A DNA stretch of 64,000 nucleotides from Cordylochernes scorpioides (GCA_030710605.1 CP092881.1:74973222-75037221); one strand, 5' to 3'. Shown: positions 43,141-58,316, numbered from the stretch's first letter. Notes: generated by a model not told the origin, from the sequence alone. Translations and numbers: made by a program.

Positions 43141-45767
43141 GGTTACTCGCCAGTTAAGTCGCTCGTAGCGCTGTTCTATACTTCAAGTTTTCACATTTGT
43201 AACCCAACATTTCTCTCTCCGCACTCCAGGAAATATAATATTGAAAACCTTTTTCTGAGTTGAATATTTATTGACAAATAATCATTCACAAATATTCATG
43301 TTGTAAAATATTTCAACATAAATGGAGAATTTTTCAATTATATATATTTGATAATTTTCATGTTTTTAAAACATTCAAACCCTTACAAAATTTTTATTTA
43401 GATTAAATATTTATAAAATTTCTTTCACATTCCATAAAAATTTATTCTGTGAAATATTTTTTATATCAAAACGGGTACCAAATGTCCGAAGTACAAAACC
43501 AAATTGTCCCACCAGACTATTGAGACAGATCATCAAAAAACATTCCCACCCTAGCTATCAATTGAAACTCTAAAGTCCTACCTCGTCACGGAATATTTGT
43601 CACTCCCACCCCCGCGTTTGCTAATTACATGCTAAATGATTACCCCAATTAATTAGTCCGACACCTTCCCACGCTGCCTTTTCCTGGCAGTTTTCTTCCC
43701 GACTTCAAACCCCTCTGTGATTTAACTTAGGCAAACTTTTCCAATGAATAACCTAACAATCTATTCAAATAACACCACATACACATTTAACAGGCGTATT
43801 TTACTTTCATATAAATTCCAACACAACACTAGGTAAATTTTAGTTACAAGCCATAGCTACAATCCATCCATACAATAATTTCCCAATATATGGAATCTTC
43901 CATACCTTAGACAGAAACTGTCAAATCATTCGACATTTCACTCTTTCCAATGAATCCAAAACCTATTCTTTTTACAAACCTCTACTACTCTAATGCTTTT
44001 AGTTCCGAAATTCATATATTGTATCCTCTAATCACCACTGTAATAGGATTGTGTCACGTCCAACATCACTAAACTAAACCAACCTTCATAAACTCACGTC
44101 AATTCTTAGACACCTATCGCCACTTCACAATTCGAAGTGTTACCTTCAACCAGCACTTACATCGCCTCAACACCTACCTTCTCACACTAATATTTCCACC
44201 GTCTGCTACACATCACGCCGTCGCATCAATATATCACCTTCCCACCTAACTCAGACGCGACCATCGTTACCTGCAACCACCTCCACGGTCTCCATATCGG
44301 CTTCCCCATCGACCATCAAAGACCGCAGCTATAGTATCATTTATGTCCCCAGTTACACTGTGGACGCGTTGAGATGTGGAGAACGTAGAGATTTGACCTA
44401 TGGACCAAGTGGCCCTTCTGAGTCAAATCACCTCTCGTGGAATCTTCTGTCTGTTAGAACTACCTCGGATAGCGGCACTCTGGCATTCTCTGCTGCTATA
44501 CGTTTTCTACGAGTCAAAAAACAAAATATTTACATTGTTTCTCTGTCAGACTGAGAAGATATCATCAAACATGCAAGATCCTTCTCTTACATCTCAATCA
44601 ACATGCGCGGAATAGCTGCGAAATTTGCATCATTTACATAACTCGGAGAGCAACTTTACCCTAAAATTTACATATTTTCTCCCAGTAATTCTTCGTGTTG
44701 CAAATTCAGAGTTACGCAGTGTATATTTATAATAACATTATATATGTATTCTTAATATAAATATACATATTTAGTTTGAAAATAAAAGTCGTGCATATAT
44801 ATTTATCCCGAGGTATCAACATAAAAACTGAATCTAACATCAAAATTGATAAAATAGTTTATAATTATATATAAATATATTTTTCAACATATACAATACA
44901 ACACACGCAGAAAAATATATATTTATAAATCCATATGAATAAAATATTCAGATATCAAAGTTGCTTTCATTTGTTTCTGATAATTTTAATAAAAAACTGA
45001 GGCGTAGTATCGATAAAACAGTGTACATATTTACATATTTACAGTGAATATAATCAATAATATATTTAGTTTAAATATCAAATCCATGGATATTTGTAAA
45101 GTGTAAAGTTTCCTATTTACCTTACTGAATATTCGATGAAGGATCCTGGTTTATCTAATCAATTTTTACTTCAGTGAATATAGAAAAAAAGTTTTAAAAA
45201 TAATTTAAATACATTTTAATAATATGTATATATGTTAAATTTTAATCTATGCATTTTTAAAAATATAATATCAGAATACCTTTTATAAACATTCTTTTCG
45301 ATTTATTATGAACACACTTCCAACAAACCTTTTTTGACCCATTTCTATAGGATTTTCTATTTGTCTTTCCATATAGACATGTCGATATACAGTTTGGATT
45401 ATTTCTTGAATCCATCAGAGACCTCTGTGATGTATACAACATCAGACTCCGCCAGTCTATTCAAATATACAATAATACTTCATAATATATTATAAAGTTT
45501 ATTATTGAGATGGTGAAAACGTAATATTGTTCCTGAAACTTCTTATAGGAAAACACAAATTCTTATGTTATGGTACTAAATCTCTCTCTATATATATATA
45601 GTAAATTATATAGTATATTTGAACTTCTATATAGCTATAAAGGAAGACAAATACAAAATCCTATAGAAATGGGCCAAAATAGGTTTGTTGAAAGTGTGTG
45701 CATAATAAATTGAAAAAAAAAAATGTTTATACAAAAGGTATCTTAATATTATATTTAATGCCTAGAT
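43141..45767. other. No supported gene; AT-rich non-coding DNA
   Basis: The first part (43400-44650) is relatively C-rich and less AT-rich than its neighbours but holds no recognisable domain. The rest is strongly AT-rich with simple TA repeats. A segment around 45290-45400 ('cccatttctataggattttc') has an inverted partner near 45650, a weak foldback. Confidence 0.4.
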
Positions 45768-47170
45768 TAATATATATTTCACACACACATGCATAAATAT
45801 TGTTAAATGATTATAAATTATTTTTGAAACATTTGTTTTATATTCATAATACATTATAATATATTAAGTATCATTGTTTATTCTATTAGAGTCACACTTT
45901 TACTATCTTATATATATATATATACACCTGTTAAAACACGATACATTATATATATAATTTATTCAGTTTCGGAAGAATAATAGCTAGTTACCAGAATAGC
46001 ACCTCTCCCTTTAAAAAATGAATGAATGCAATTAATACAAAGAGAGAGTGGAACAAGAGAGAGCATTAGAACCCTCTCTTTACAACGCGGGAAGGGTGTG
46101 TGAGCCGGGAATTTCTACCACAAAAAAAAAAAAAAAAAAAAGACATTTTAGTCTGAAAGGAAATATGCGATTTGACGAAGTGATAAGTGTCAAACAAGGA
46201 ATATGAGAACCAATCAATATATCGGGTTAAATTGCCTTCAATGAGTGAGAGAGTGAAGCTACTTTTATTGCCCTGCGGCTGGTGAAACGGTTGAGGGGAA
46301 TAGGGAAATTCCCTGGAGGTTCAATCAATTGGAAAAAGATGGTGCTCAGGCGGGCCTCTTCAGAATAAAACCTGGGCGGTGGTTAGAGTCACTTGAAATT
46401 TTTTGTGACCACCTTACCAAACCTCTTCAAACAGGAAATTGGATGGATTGAAATGAGAAAAAAAAGGAATATTGAGAATTTACTAATGTTATAAGGCTTA
46501 ATGCAGTTTTCCATTATACAAATATCTTTTAAAAAACACCTTTGTTAATATTTCAACATTAAACATGAATATATTTCTAAATTTGAGCTCATAGTACAAT
46601 AAAATTATTTCTTGTTTCAATATCAAAGCAAAGATATCAGGCCCCCGGAAATAAGTCGCTTTTAATAGATTTCAATTTTTAAATGTCAATTTTCCGGGCA
46701 CGAATACCTTATAAAGGAAGAGATATTTTAAATAGAATAGCCGATAGAGTTAATAAAATACTCACCTTGTATTTTATGTTATCTCTGTTTCTATTGGCGA
46801 TTTGATGGAAAATTGTTTTCTCCTGTAGAAGGGCTTTCGTGACCGAAAGCTTGAGATTCAATAATTAAAATATTTTATAAGAAATGTTTGCCCAGAAACC
46901 TGATATTTTCACTTTTTATCCCTAGTATACGTGGTACAGGCCATGATAATCATGGTGAGTAGAATTTGGCGACTGCTTTTACTGTAAGTGTACCACATGT
47001 CTACACATGTGAAAAGCAGTTCGATTCTTCACTTTAAAATGTGCCAGAGCCCTGTTTGGATTATTTCACTCTGTGGTGGGGTTGGAGATTTGGAATAATC
47101 GGGGGCCATTGAAGCATTTTTTAAAAATATTTTATTAAATTAAAAAAATACAATATAACGCGGCTGATGA

Positions 47171-47370
47171 TTGTAAAACGAAAATTAAAATTATACCGCG
47201 AATGTTTCTTTTTTTTTTAAATCGAAATTTATTTTCAAAGAGAAATAGCGACATTTCTAACTTTACCTCATCCTCAAAGTTAGAAATGTCGCTATTTCTC
47301 TTTGAAAATAAATTTCGATTTAAAAAAAAAAAGAAACATTCGCGGTATAATTTTAATTTTCGTTTTACAA
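47171..47370. mobile_element. 200-bp near-perfect palindrome, block B only
   Basis: Arms of 94-95 bp face each other around an 11-nt spacer (47265-47275). The left arm starts TTGTAAAACGAAAATTAAAA and the right arm ends with its complement. The insert, with about 22 bp of extra sequence on its left, is flanked by 'aaattaaaaaaa' on both sides. Block A has that sequence once, at about 5495. No protein is encoded. Confidence 0.85.
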
Positions 47371-48295
47371 ATTAAAAAAAGGTGCCCAATTGCGGATCCC
47401 GGGTCGAAATGGTTGAGAACCAACATTTTAGACCATCCTTCCACCGACTCCATATTTTCACATTGATTTATCTACATATTAGATAGTTGTTGATCAATAT
47501 TTATGTTATATAAGGAAGGGTATGTTTGGTGCTCCATTCTAATTGAATTGATTGTTCAATATTTGTACCCCCAGGTAAAACACACTTAATTGATATGTAT
47601 GCTTTTTTTAATGAAATTTTCATCAGAATTATAACAATATTTAAATGGAAAAATAAAATATGGTTTCTTAAAATATTCATTTTGTTAAATTTGATACATG
47701 TATGATTATTAAAATATATTATATTTAATTCATCATTTATTCTATGAGGGATTTTGTTTTAATATGTATTGGTTTTCTAGTTTTAGATTTTGTTTTTACA
47801 CGAGAGAGTCCAATATTTCTATATCATATTTATCAAAGTAGTGTTTCTTATGATGTTCTATCATATAATTATTATCTATTAGATATTCTACATGTGATTT
47901 CTGTAAGGGTTAATTCAGAAAGTTAGAAGTTTGACCAATGTGTATTCTAGGTTACATTTACAACATGTTAACTTATATATAGTTCAGCTTACAACCAGTT
48001 GTTTGAAATTTATCATTGTTCATATTTTAGGGCATGCTAGACATTTTTGTCTTTGGTATTTGTTAGCTAGTTAAAGTTTCAACATTTATCGAGACGCTAA
48101 TCTCAACAATGGCTATTATTATTTAAAATTTATTTAAAAAACAATTGAAAGATAATCAAAGGTGATCTTACGCCAATACCAACAACGAGAATGTATACAC
48201 TCTATTTTTTAGAGCCAACTCAATTATGTTAATTACAGTACATGTAATTATAACGCAGAATATTGATACAAAGCAATAACGAGCCACCTATAAAC

Positions 48296-48652
48296 AACAA
48301 ATGAAAACATTAAGACGCGAATGTTTCTTTCCACAAATAAAACAAACTTCTACTGTCCTTACTGAGATATAAAATATTGGGAGGACTTGTCTTTTCAATG
48401 GTGAACCTTTCCAGCGGTTCGCAAATATATTCTACCAGATCGCTTCTTTAGAGCTCTAATACTGTATTGGATCATTCTGCTTATATATGCTGTAATGAAG
48501 GGTGGAATCTTAGAAATGGTATTTAAGCAAACTATGGGGGTTCAATACTGATGAACCAAACCCTCCCAATATTTTTTTCACCGCAGTAAGGACAGTAGAA
48601 GTTTGATTTATTTGTGAAAAGAAACATTCGCGTCTTAATATTTTAATTTGTT
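48296..48652 (+). mobile_element. Foldback MITE, duplicate of 6391-6750
   Basis: This is the block B counterpart. Its outer arms ('aaaacattaagacgcgaatg' and its complement) are better preserved than in block A, while the left inner arm has more changes. Confidence 0.7.
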
Positions 48653-50370
48653 ATAACGGAATATATTGGTTACTGAGTCATGAAGCAAACTTCGATTAAC
48701 ACAAAATATTAGAATTATTTGAGAATAAATATTATGTAAAATATAATAAATTGCGAAATTCACGGAATTTAAATATTAAATACAGGTCAGACGTCTGCAT
48801 TATATAATAAGATTAGGTTAAACTATAAATATTTTGTATCAAATTTAAAACACAAGATATTCAATATATATTTAATAAATAATTAGCTAAAAACTTTAAA
48901 CCTTTATTTAATATTTAAAATCTTTGACTCAGAATTTTTAGTATTTTTTATTTAATTTCTTCTTAAAAATTTATAATATTTTCTTCCTAGATACTTGTTG
49001 CAACATCATTCAATATCCACCATATATATATATATAAGGCGCCTCTCCCGTCAAATTAAAGGTCAAACTAGACGACGCCATATGAGAGCAAGGTTTTAGA
49101 TCAATTTCCTCCCAGCAAAATTTCCATCTATATTTTGGCCATAGATTTGGCCCAGCCACTTTGCCAGCTGAACACCTCTTTGGCAGATTGTGAAGATTCC
49201 ATTAGATCCCGTGTGGATCTCATGGAATAAAGTTCGCCCTGGGCTGACAAGGGCCATTAAAACGAACCCATGGATTCTAGGTGGACATTTCTCAGTTTGG
49301 AAAATAGAGCAATCCATAAATTAATCTTTAATTAAAAAAGGCATTAATTGGATCAAAATACCATTTATTTTACCAATGTTTAAGTTGGCTGAACACCAAT
49401 CAAGGTATTATAACATTTTAAAGTGTGTCAACAACAAACTTATGGCGCTCCGTAATACCTTAATAAAGGTTGTCGTTCTGCCAACTGATATATTGGTAAA
49501 ATAAATTATATTTTGATCCAATATATGCCTTTTTAATTAAGGATTTCTCAGCTTGTCAAAGCTGGTGTTGTGACTTTGTCACCGACCCGAGGCCGCTAGT
49601 TTGCGGCGACGGTCAACAGTATTGATATTTTATTTGACACACACACACGAGAGAGGAGCCCCATGCTTTTTTTGATCAATATCTTTTCGACAAAATTCCA
49701 TATATACATATATATAGATAGAATATTTGCCGATATTATGTTAGACTGAAATTTACTTTAATTAACATAATTGAAGTGGCTAAAAATAAAGAGTATAAAT
49801 ACTTGTTGTTGTTATGTACAAATTACCACGATTGATAAACTTTCAATTTTTCATTTTTAAAATAATACTCAACATTGGGGTTACCTCCCCCCATAATTTG
49901 TTTTACTTTACTAGCTAACAAATGTCAAAGTAAAAATGTCTTACATGCCCTGAAATTATGAACTAGAATGAATTCCAATTAATTAGTTACAAAATGGGGG
50001 AATATATCTATATATATGTTATGAATATTTTGTGTTGTTGTTAGATAAGGCTTGATAAGACAAAAGGATCGATAAGATAAAGGGTTGAGGTGCAGTCGTG
50101 ATAAAAAAAGATAATTATTTACCGTCAAGTAGCTTTTATTTTCAATTACTTGAGGAAAGATTACACATTAGTTATTTTCACATTATATAGAATTTATAAA
50201 TTTAATCCTATATTAGTGATTTAAAAGGATAGATATGTTAACTACGCATATTTACAACAAAACTATATAACTAAACTGAAAGTCTTTCTAAAACGATGAT
50301 AACAAAAATTAAAATTATCAATGAATAAAATAAAGTATATATTTTTTAAAATATAGAAATATTTGAGGTT

Positions 50371-50964
50371 TTAGATTATATAATATATATATATATATAT
50401 AATTGAATGTCTGTCTGTCTGTACTCTATAGATTCAAAAACCATACATCCAATCGAATATCTTGAATATCCTTAGAGTTATTTGCAGATTAGTAGATTCA
50501 ACTAAATGATGATGATTATTTATCAAAAGTAAGATTTTCTACCTATTAATTGCGCACAAGTCAAAGTTAGTTTTATCATTTATCTACAACATATATAGTG
50601 GGAAAATAGATAAAAAGATGATTTTGTAATGTAGAAAATTAGGAAAGACAAAATTCAGGATGACACGGCAATTTATTTGAGACAAGAATAATGATACAAT
50701 TCCAAGGCAAGATACTATTCCTTTAACTTCCAATTACCGAGGTACCCAAATAATATTGATTTTATTCAACTTATCGAGTATTTTTCAAGGGACCGGGGAA
50801 AAATGTTCACTTTATCGAGAGATTCAAATTTACGAGAGTTTCAAAATATCAAAATATATCTTTTTTTTTAATTTTATAAGTTTATAGAGAATTGTTCTAA
50901 CAAATGTTCGTTAGACAAACTTTTCTTCGGGTAAAACCCGGGCGAAGCCGGGTACATCCGCTAG
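50371..50964 (+). mobile_element. Non-autonomous Helitron, duplicate of 9251-9880
   Basis: Same 3' hairpin, CTAG at 50961-50964, then T. About 60 bp present in block A after 'catccaatcg' are missing here. Confidence 0.75.
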
Positions 50965-51588
50965 TTATATATAATTTATCAAAACATGTTTAAATGTAAC
51001 CTTAAATACATTGGTCAAACTTCTACTTCTAAAAATAGTTGACTCAAATCAAACTCAAGTAACTTAGACCTATAATTATCTTCATGCTCAAAATTCATCA
51101 AAAAAATTAAAAGGTTTTCAACAAAGAACAATGCAAATTTGTAGATTCAAACAAAAGGTATTAATTCTTATTAACCAAAACCTTCCCAAACTGAATTCTG
51201 CTTATTACTTTGATTACTTTTTCTCAAATGTTTATTTGGAGGATTTCAAATTCAAAACTATAAATATTTTTTTCAGATATTTCTTATCAAACAAAACCAT
51301 TAATATCCCATCAACATAAAGTGTTAAAAAAAACATTTTTTTCTCAATTACACTAAAAGAAAATTATATCTTTGGAAATGTTTTTCAATTTAAATTATAT
51401 CTAAATTAAAAAATCGAATTTATAATAAAAAAGAAGTTGAACCACACAATAGGTACTTCGTCTAGTCTATCATTAACCAATCTCCTGTTATTTTGGTGTG
51501 AAGAGAATTCTTCTTCTGTAATTTATATATAAATATAGATGATTAAATTTGAATACCATTATTATTATTGATTTCCTGTTGTTAATAT

Positions 51589-51887
51589 TGTTACAGCAGG
51601 CTGTGGTCTGGCGGGTTCATCAATCTTCTGACATGTCAGAGCGTGTTCATCCTACAAATTTAGACAAGTCAATAATAACGCAACTATATTTTAGGTAACA
51701 CCTAGAATATCTCTTTATTTATCACATCAAAATATAAAGCAGGTTGTGATTCAATGTATTAAAATACAATAAAATGCTTTATAATGTGTTTTATAAAAAT
51801 AAATAAATAGAAAATATAAATTTGAAATATATGAGAAATATTATTATAAATAATCAAAAAAATAGGCGCATTAATAATGATGCAACA
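51589..51887 (-). mobile_element. Solo LTR, duplicate of 10499-10798
   Basis: Same ends, same ATAT flanks, one base shorter. Confidence 0.75.
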
Positions 51888-53040
51888 ATATAAATCCTAA
51901 AATAAAACAGTAAAATTACTAAATGAAATAGGAAAACCTCTTTCTGAATTTAACACATGGCCTGAATGAGCGAGGGATTGGAATCTATACATGTCTTGTG
52001 TCCAGAAATAAACTCGGATTCCAATCCCAGTAAATAAATAAATCTGTGGACATTTGGCTCCAGTGGAAACAATCAAACACCAGCCAATACTTTCCTTCAA
52101 TCACCACAAGAATCGAAGAAACCTTGAAGTGAGAAACACAATTTTTGCTAAACTCTATTTAACCTAGGATTAACATCAATTTTAATTAACTTCTCCCTTT
52201 AACCTTTTACAAAATAAATTGCATTTTAAATTAATTATTAAAATACGTGTAATATTACATGTTTTTTTTAAGTTCTCACAAATTATATTTTAGTATCTTC
52301 GTATTTTAATTTAAGTTAAATTTTAATCTAAGGTATACGTGGAATTGTCGAACACCAAACTGAAAATCCAGAAAATTCTGTTTGTAAACAAGTTTTACTT
52401 TTTCAAATCAATTCAGTCCAGTACTTCACTTGGCTTCTGCCTCACTTAGCTAGCTAGGTGAATTCATCCAGTAGCTATTGCTCAAACCGTATCGACCCAC
52501 ATCATGTGTTTCTTCCTTCCTCCCACCCTGCTGGCTCCCTTGTCTAAACAACAACCAACCAATCCTGGCGCTGCTCATTAGTTCTTAATTACCGCAGAGA
52601 TCCTAAACAAACACTTAGCTCTTCAATTATAGAAATGGGTTTAGAGAAATTGAGTAGATAAATGTATCGGCCTGCAGGTTGAGACAGAGTATTTCTGTGC
52701 GTGGTTTGGTGAGATGGGTCTTTCCTATAGTTAGATAAAAAAGCTCAAGCACAAACACCTGGGTCTGAGAGCTGAAAATTCTATATATTCAATTAAAGAG
52801 ATGATTTTTATATATTTAATAGATAACCAGTATATCTGTATTGAATTAACTAATTGATTGCAGAAATGTTTGTTGGGATTAGTGATACTGATCGCTATAA
52901 AACGTAGGAAGATGAGGATATATATAAAAGAATGCTAGCAATGTAAACTATGGTAACAAAAACTTCATAGATTTGTCTTTTAATTGGAAAAATAAATAAA
53001 ATAATTAAATATTCCTAACTGGCCTTGTACTTATTGTTTA

Positions 53041-53304
53041 CGGAAGAGCATTGCTCGATGCAAATATTTATTCATACATAATTCTGCTGTTCTAGAAAGC
53101 CTATGCCCATAGTTTTCTTGAATATCATTATAAGATTCTACCCTTCATTGCAGCATATATAAGCAGAACGATCCAATATAGTATAAGAGCTCTAAGAGAA
53201 GCGGTTTGGTAGATTGAATTGGAGAAATCGCTGGGAGAGTTCATCCCAGATGAGCCAAGCCCTCCCAATGTATTTTTCATCGCAGTAAGGACAGTAGAAG
53301 TTTG
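53041..53304 (-). mobile_element. Partial foldback MITE, duplicate of 11949-12209
   Basis: Same structure, ending 'cgcagtaaggacagtagaag', with scattered substitutions relative to block A. Confidence 0.55.
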
Positions 53305-54022
53305 TTTTGTGTTTTAAAATATTTTCCGTGCTTTATAATGCTTCCATTACTTATACATAGATGGCACGTTATAAAATAATTTCAGTTTATATCAAATATA
53401 TATTTGTGTGGGTGTGTTATTAACGGGATGTTAAATAACTGCGATCAAACACTGAACGAGATGTACGTTCCACCACACAGTAGACCCGATGTCGTAACTT
53501 ATCGCGGAGCGACAAAGAGAGAACAAAGACAAGAGTAGATTACTGCAGCGGCACTTAGCGTAGAACAAACATCGCCGCTTCGGTAATATTTGTTGTGTCA
53601 CGTGGATGACAGCCTCGATGGAGACATATTGACAAAGTAAACAGCGAATTGTGCAGAATTGTTCTCCATATGTATAATAAAAAAGTATTTTAACATTTAT
53701 TTCCAAATATTAAAATTCCATTAAATTTTCTATTGTTTACCTCATTCTATAGAATGGAAGCACTTTATAATTTCCATAAAAGAGGGGGGTCGCCGAAATG
53801 TCAGGATAAATTTTTAAAAATAATACATATTTTATCATCTTTGACCTAAAATAACAACATTTTCAATTTAAATGGAAAACTTGTTGAACAAATGTTGCTC
53901 GACACAATTCAATAGATTTCCATTTACGCTTCTTAAAAATAGATTCTAATTCTTCCACCAATCAATAATATTGTCATTCCAAGAAATCCCGACAAAGAAG
54001 ACAATGGCCGCCGTATTCTGAG

Positions 54023-54210
54023 ATATATAGCCTTTGATCGAGTGTGGAGGAGAAATTACATGCACAACATCGGAGTGAAAGGAAAAACTTAATTTCGATT
54101 TCAGACTTCTTTAAGGGAAGAAGGATAAAAGTTCGGGTCAAAGGAGCATTTTCAAAGGACCGAAAAACATTGGCTGGTGTACCTCAGGGATCTGTGCTCA
54201 GCCTCTGTAG
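54023..54210 (+). pseudogene. Jockey-like RT fragment, duplicate of 12944-13130
   Basis: Nearly identical to the block A fragment, with the same stops and frameshifts, so it was already dead before the blocks separated. Confidence 0.75.
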
Positions 54211-54799
54211 GTAGTGTGTGCACACTGAGAAGTCTGACAGAAAGGATTTGAAAAGGTAAAATAACGCAGAAGCTAAAGAAAGCCCTTAGATAATAAATAA
54301 AGATAAATTGATGCAAAAGAAATTAAAAAATAATGAATGGTAAGACATGTTTTAGCAACGGGAAAATATGGGATAATTACGAGGTTTGAAGAAAAGGAAA
54401 TATGCTGTTATTGAAGAAAGACGAGAATAAAGAATTGTAAGCAGAAAGGTTATGGAATGATGTCTGAATATTGTTCATAAATTATATTTTAAAATGAAAT
54501 CTATGTTCTTTTTTTATGAGAAATATGTATGATAAATATGAAAATGTTCATTTTAAAAAATAAGTGAAAGTGACTTAAAGTTGAAAGAAAGTTTTCAAAA
54601 TTTAGAAAAGTGAGGTGGAGACGAAATTAAATGAGATTTTATATAAAGTAAAATTGAATAAAATAAATGTAAAAGTTGGTCGAGGTGAGAATAAAAAATT
54701 ATATTGAGTAAATAATTATTATAAATTTAGGAGATATATAAAAATGAAATGAATTTTGGTTAGCATATGCCAGAATTAAAAATATATATCCTTTCAAAT

Positions 54800-54957
54800 T
54801 ACATTTAAACCTGTCTATAGCGCCCCCTCTAAATAGCTCCTTCCTCTCTATAGCGCTGATTTTAACTGATGTAAACATTTACATTAAAAGTGACCTCTCT
54901 ATAGCACCCTATTTTGATGAGTCCCAAGAGGGAGCGCTATAGACAGGTTTAACTGTA
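54800..54957. mobile_element. pogo/Tigger-like MITE, duplicate of 13727-13874
   Basis: Slightly longer than the block A copy: it keeps 'tctatagcacc' where block A lost bases. The right terminus GACAGGTTTAACTGTA is better preserved. Confidence 0.75.
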
Positions 54958-56123
54958 TATAAATATTAATATACTCTATATGCCCATTCAAAGTAAACTG
55001 GTTTCAATTTTTTTAACTGTAAGATTCTGTTTCGCCCAATTATTTTATATGTTCCCTACAATATTAATAATATTTTAATACTAAATTGTTAAAATCAAAT
55101 GGGATGGGTTAAAATTGAATATAATAGTAGGTTCTAAGAAGTGCATAAATTTTCAGAATTCTATGTCTTCTGGAAATATTAAAAATTGCTTACAATATTT
55201 CTAGACAGAGACTGACATGGCAACAAAATGAATAAAATCTTTCAATAAAGTTTAGTTGAGTTGCAATGTGTTGTTGTGGCACGTGTGAGAAAATATGTAA
55301 TTAGGAAGGTGTCAAGCCGTTGTGTTGGTACAATACCTGTTTTATCAATAAGTTTACTGTAGTCATAGATAGGGGGTTGTACATCAAACTTTTCAAATGA
55401 TTATGGATGTGTCGCGTTTAGGGGACGGTTGGTTTCTGTGTGGTGAGAGATTGGGTTTGGTTGCAAAGCTCGAAGTGTTGCCATGTAGCGAATTGTGAGG
55501 GCGTTAAAGATTTACCACAAGAAACTTGCTGAAGATTAATTGTGAAAGAAAGTTTGCTAGGGACGAGTGAGTGTGATGTATGGCCGACATTAGATGGGGA
55601 GCGGTGGCTAACTTTGAATTCTGGTCATCATGGTCTCCGTCCATTTCATACCTTGTTGGCAGCGATTGTTCTTGGTGTTTTTGTTTAGTCGGAACTTTTG
55701 GCAATTATTTTCTGAGACTTATGAAATTAAGAGAAGCGTTCACCGCTTGTGGATAAAAATATAAAAATTATATTTTGAAAGAATGATGGTCAATTTGGTA
55801 GTTAAAATGTTGCGATATATGTTTTATGGTTAGAAGATGCATTATTTCGCAAATAAAAATAATTTGATAATGTGAGATAGGCAATTTGATAAAATATAAA
55901 ATATCAAAAGGCAAAAATAAGTTAAATATACAATATGATGGAAGTAAATGAGATTAAGGGTTCTGAAAAAAGTAATAAATTTAGATAATGCAATTATATG
56001 TAAATTTAGGTTATACACATGTAAATTGGAAATAATGTCTGATTTGCGAATATTTTCAATGGTTAAAATTTGAATTCAGTTATTTAAGATAGATAACTTG
56101 TTTAAAAATATAATAAAGATATA

Positions 56124-56304
56124 TACAATTAAACCTGTCTATAGCGCCCCCTTTAAATAGCGCTTTCCAATCTATAGCGCCCGATTTTAAATACGTAGTA
56201 CGATGCGATTTACATTAAAAGTGACCTGTCTATAGCACCCCCTCTCTATAGCACCCTATTTTGGTGAGTCCCAAGAGGGGGCGCTGTAGACAGGTTTAAC
56301 TGTA
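56124..56304. mobile_element. pogo/Tigger-like MITE, duplicate of 15041-15221
   Basis: Same termini with one change at the left (TACAATT). Confidence 0.8.
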
Positions 56305-56740
56305 TATATATGATGATTGATTAGAAGTAAAAATTGGATTATAATTGAAAGGAAAAACTAAATATTTACAAATTGGGGTAAACTAAGTTGTGAGCTCGAG
56401 GGAAAATTTGAACGTTTTAAAATCTTAGAGTTGACGAAAGTTCGGTCAGGTGATTTGAGCCGTCCTCATGCTGACGTCGACGTAGACTTGTATCATCGGT
56501 CCCCTTTTATCGTGCAGCACCTAACTACGCCTTACTCATTATTCTTGACTACTTGGACTCATTGAAAAAACAGCTTATTTATCAGTGGTGACGTCAGGGA
56601 GGGCGAACCTTTCTCGTCCAATCAAGAACTGACAACGGGTGAGATTGACTACCTCCAGGGGAGACGGGTTCAGCCACATTCTAGGTGGCCTCTCATGGGA
56701 GCTTCTATTTATATATATTATTAGCTCTATTATATTATAA

Positions 56741-57598
56741 CTAGCCGAATGACCCGGGCAACGCCCGGGTTTTACCCGATTAAATGTTTTTATTCAAATA
56801 CTATTCGTTACAATTATAAATTGGCGCCGTGGATGTCACTTTTGTGAAACGTCCCGCTCCAAACTTTCTGTGTTTTTTAAATATAAAAATAAAAATGTAC
56901 ATTTTCACGACGATATTTAAAAATTATATTATTTGGATTCTCAAATACTATTCGTTACTATTATAAATTGAGGCCGTGGATGTCACTCTTGTGAAACGTC
57001 CCGCTCCAAACTTTGTGTCTGAGAAGCGATATTTTTATAGAAAGATGATCTGGCTTTTGTTTTCTGCTCGAATGAATGTTTTTCTGTTAGAATTTTGTTT
57101 CTGCGTACAAAAAAATGAACTGGTTTCACCCGTGGTCTCTGCTTTTTGGGATTTTTCCCGATATAATTTTGTATCTGATAATGAAACATAATACAGCAAT
57201 ATTGTCATCATCATTTTCTGACTAAAAAAACAACTATTTTTGCTCAGAACCTGTCAATTTTATTTTTTATTGGCTAAAAATCCGATAAATATATTTTCCA
57301 GATTTTTCTCTATGTCCTGTCAAAACACGTTTTACATGTACATTAGGTCAGCTGATATTACCTCCCATCTTTACCGCTAGAGGCGCTGCTTGCGAGCGAA
57401 AAGGCAAATTTGCAACGCAATTTACAAATAACTCGAAGAATATTCGGGATAGAGACCTGAAAATTTCATTATAAGTTTTTCCAGATTCTACTCTATATAC
57501 TGTTAAAATTTCAGTCAAATTATTTACGTATTGTGGACGTGTATAGCCGACATAGATACCCACATACATACATACACTGACTTTTATATATATAGGGA
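56741..57598 (-). mobile_element. Helitron subfamily 2, 858 bp, uninterrupted
   Basis: The minus strand starts A|TCCC at 57598 and ends at CTAG 56741-56744 followed by T. It is the mariner-free counterpart of 15665-17854 and shows the empty target near 57590. Confidence 0.85.
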
Positions 57599-58316
57599 TA
57601 ATACAAAAATAAGCTGTGTATGTTATAATTGAAAATCCCCTAAACTAATTTGGAAATGCAACCAAATTTTTCATTAAACTTCTTTTGACTCTTGGAATAA
57701 TTCTAAGCTATTTTTATATACCCTTTTTCGTTGTAATTTAATATTCTGAATTATCAAGTATAATTCAATAACAAAACAGATTCACTTTTAAAGTCAATAT
57801 CTTCATATAAATACCGTATACCATGGTATATATACCATATATAACCACTTTCTATGTGACTATTCAGAACCATGGGGGAAGTTTTCGGCTGCATTTTGCA
57901 TGATTTCTTATTTCGCCATTATTTGTTTTCAAAAATCAAATTAAAAAAAAAAACACTCTCAAAATTATCTTCAATACAAATAGGTTTATTACCACCTATA
58001 TCCATATTTACGTTTAAAGTATCTGTAAATACGATGCAATGTTAACGGTATGGAAGAGTGTTTTTATAATGTCAATGAAAGTAAGTTGAAATAACGGAAA
58101 TAAATTACAAAATGTATCCGAAGAATTAATAAAATGATTTTGATAATAAAATAGCATACGGGTATACAGGATTGAGAAACACATAACATTATTGTACATA
58201 AAGTATTTGCCCGTCGAAGAGCAGAATATTGCTCGAAATTTTGTAAATCCAAAATTAAAAGAAACTTTTCACCTGAATTCTATTTTTCCCTTTTCAAATA
58301 AATTCTTGGTACTATT

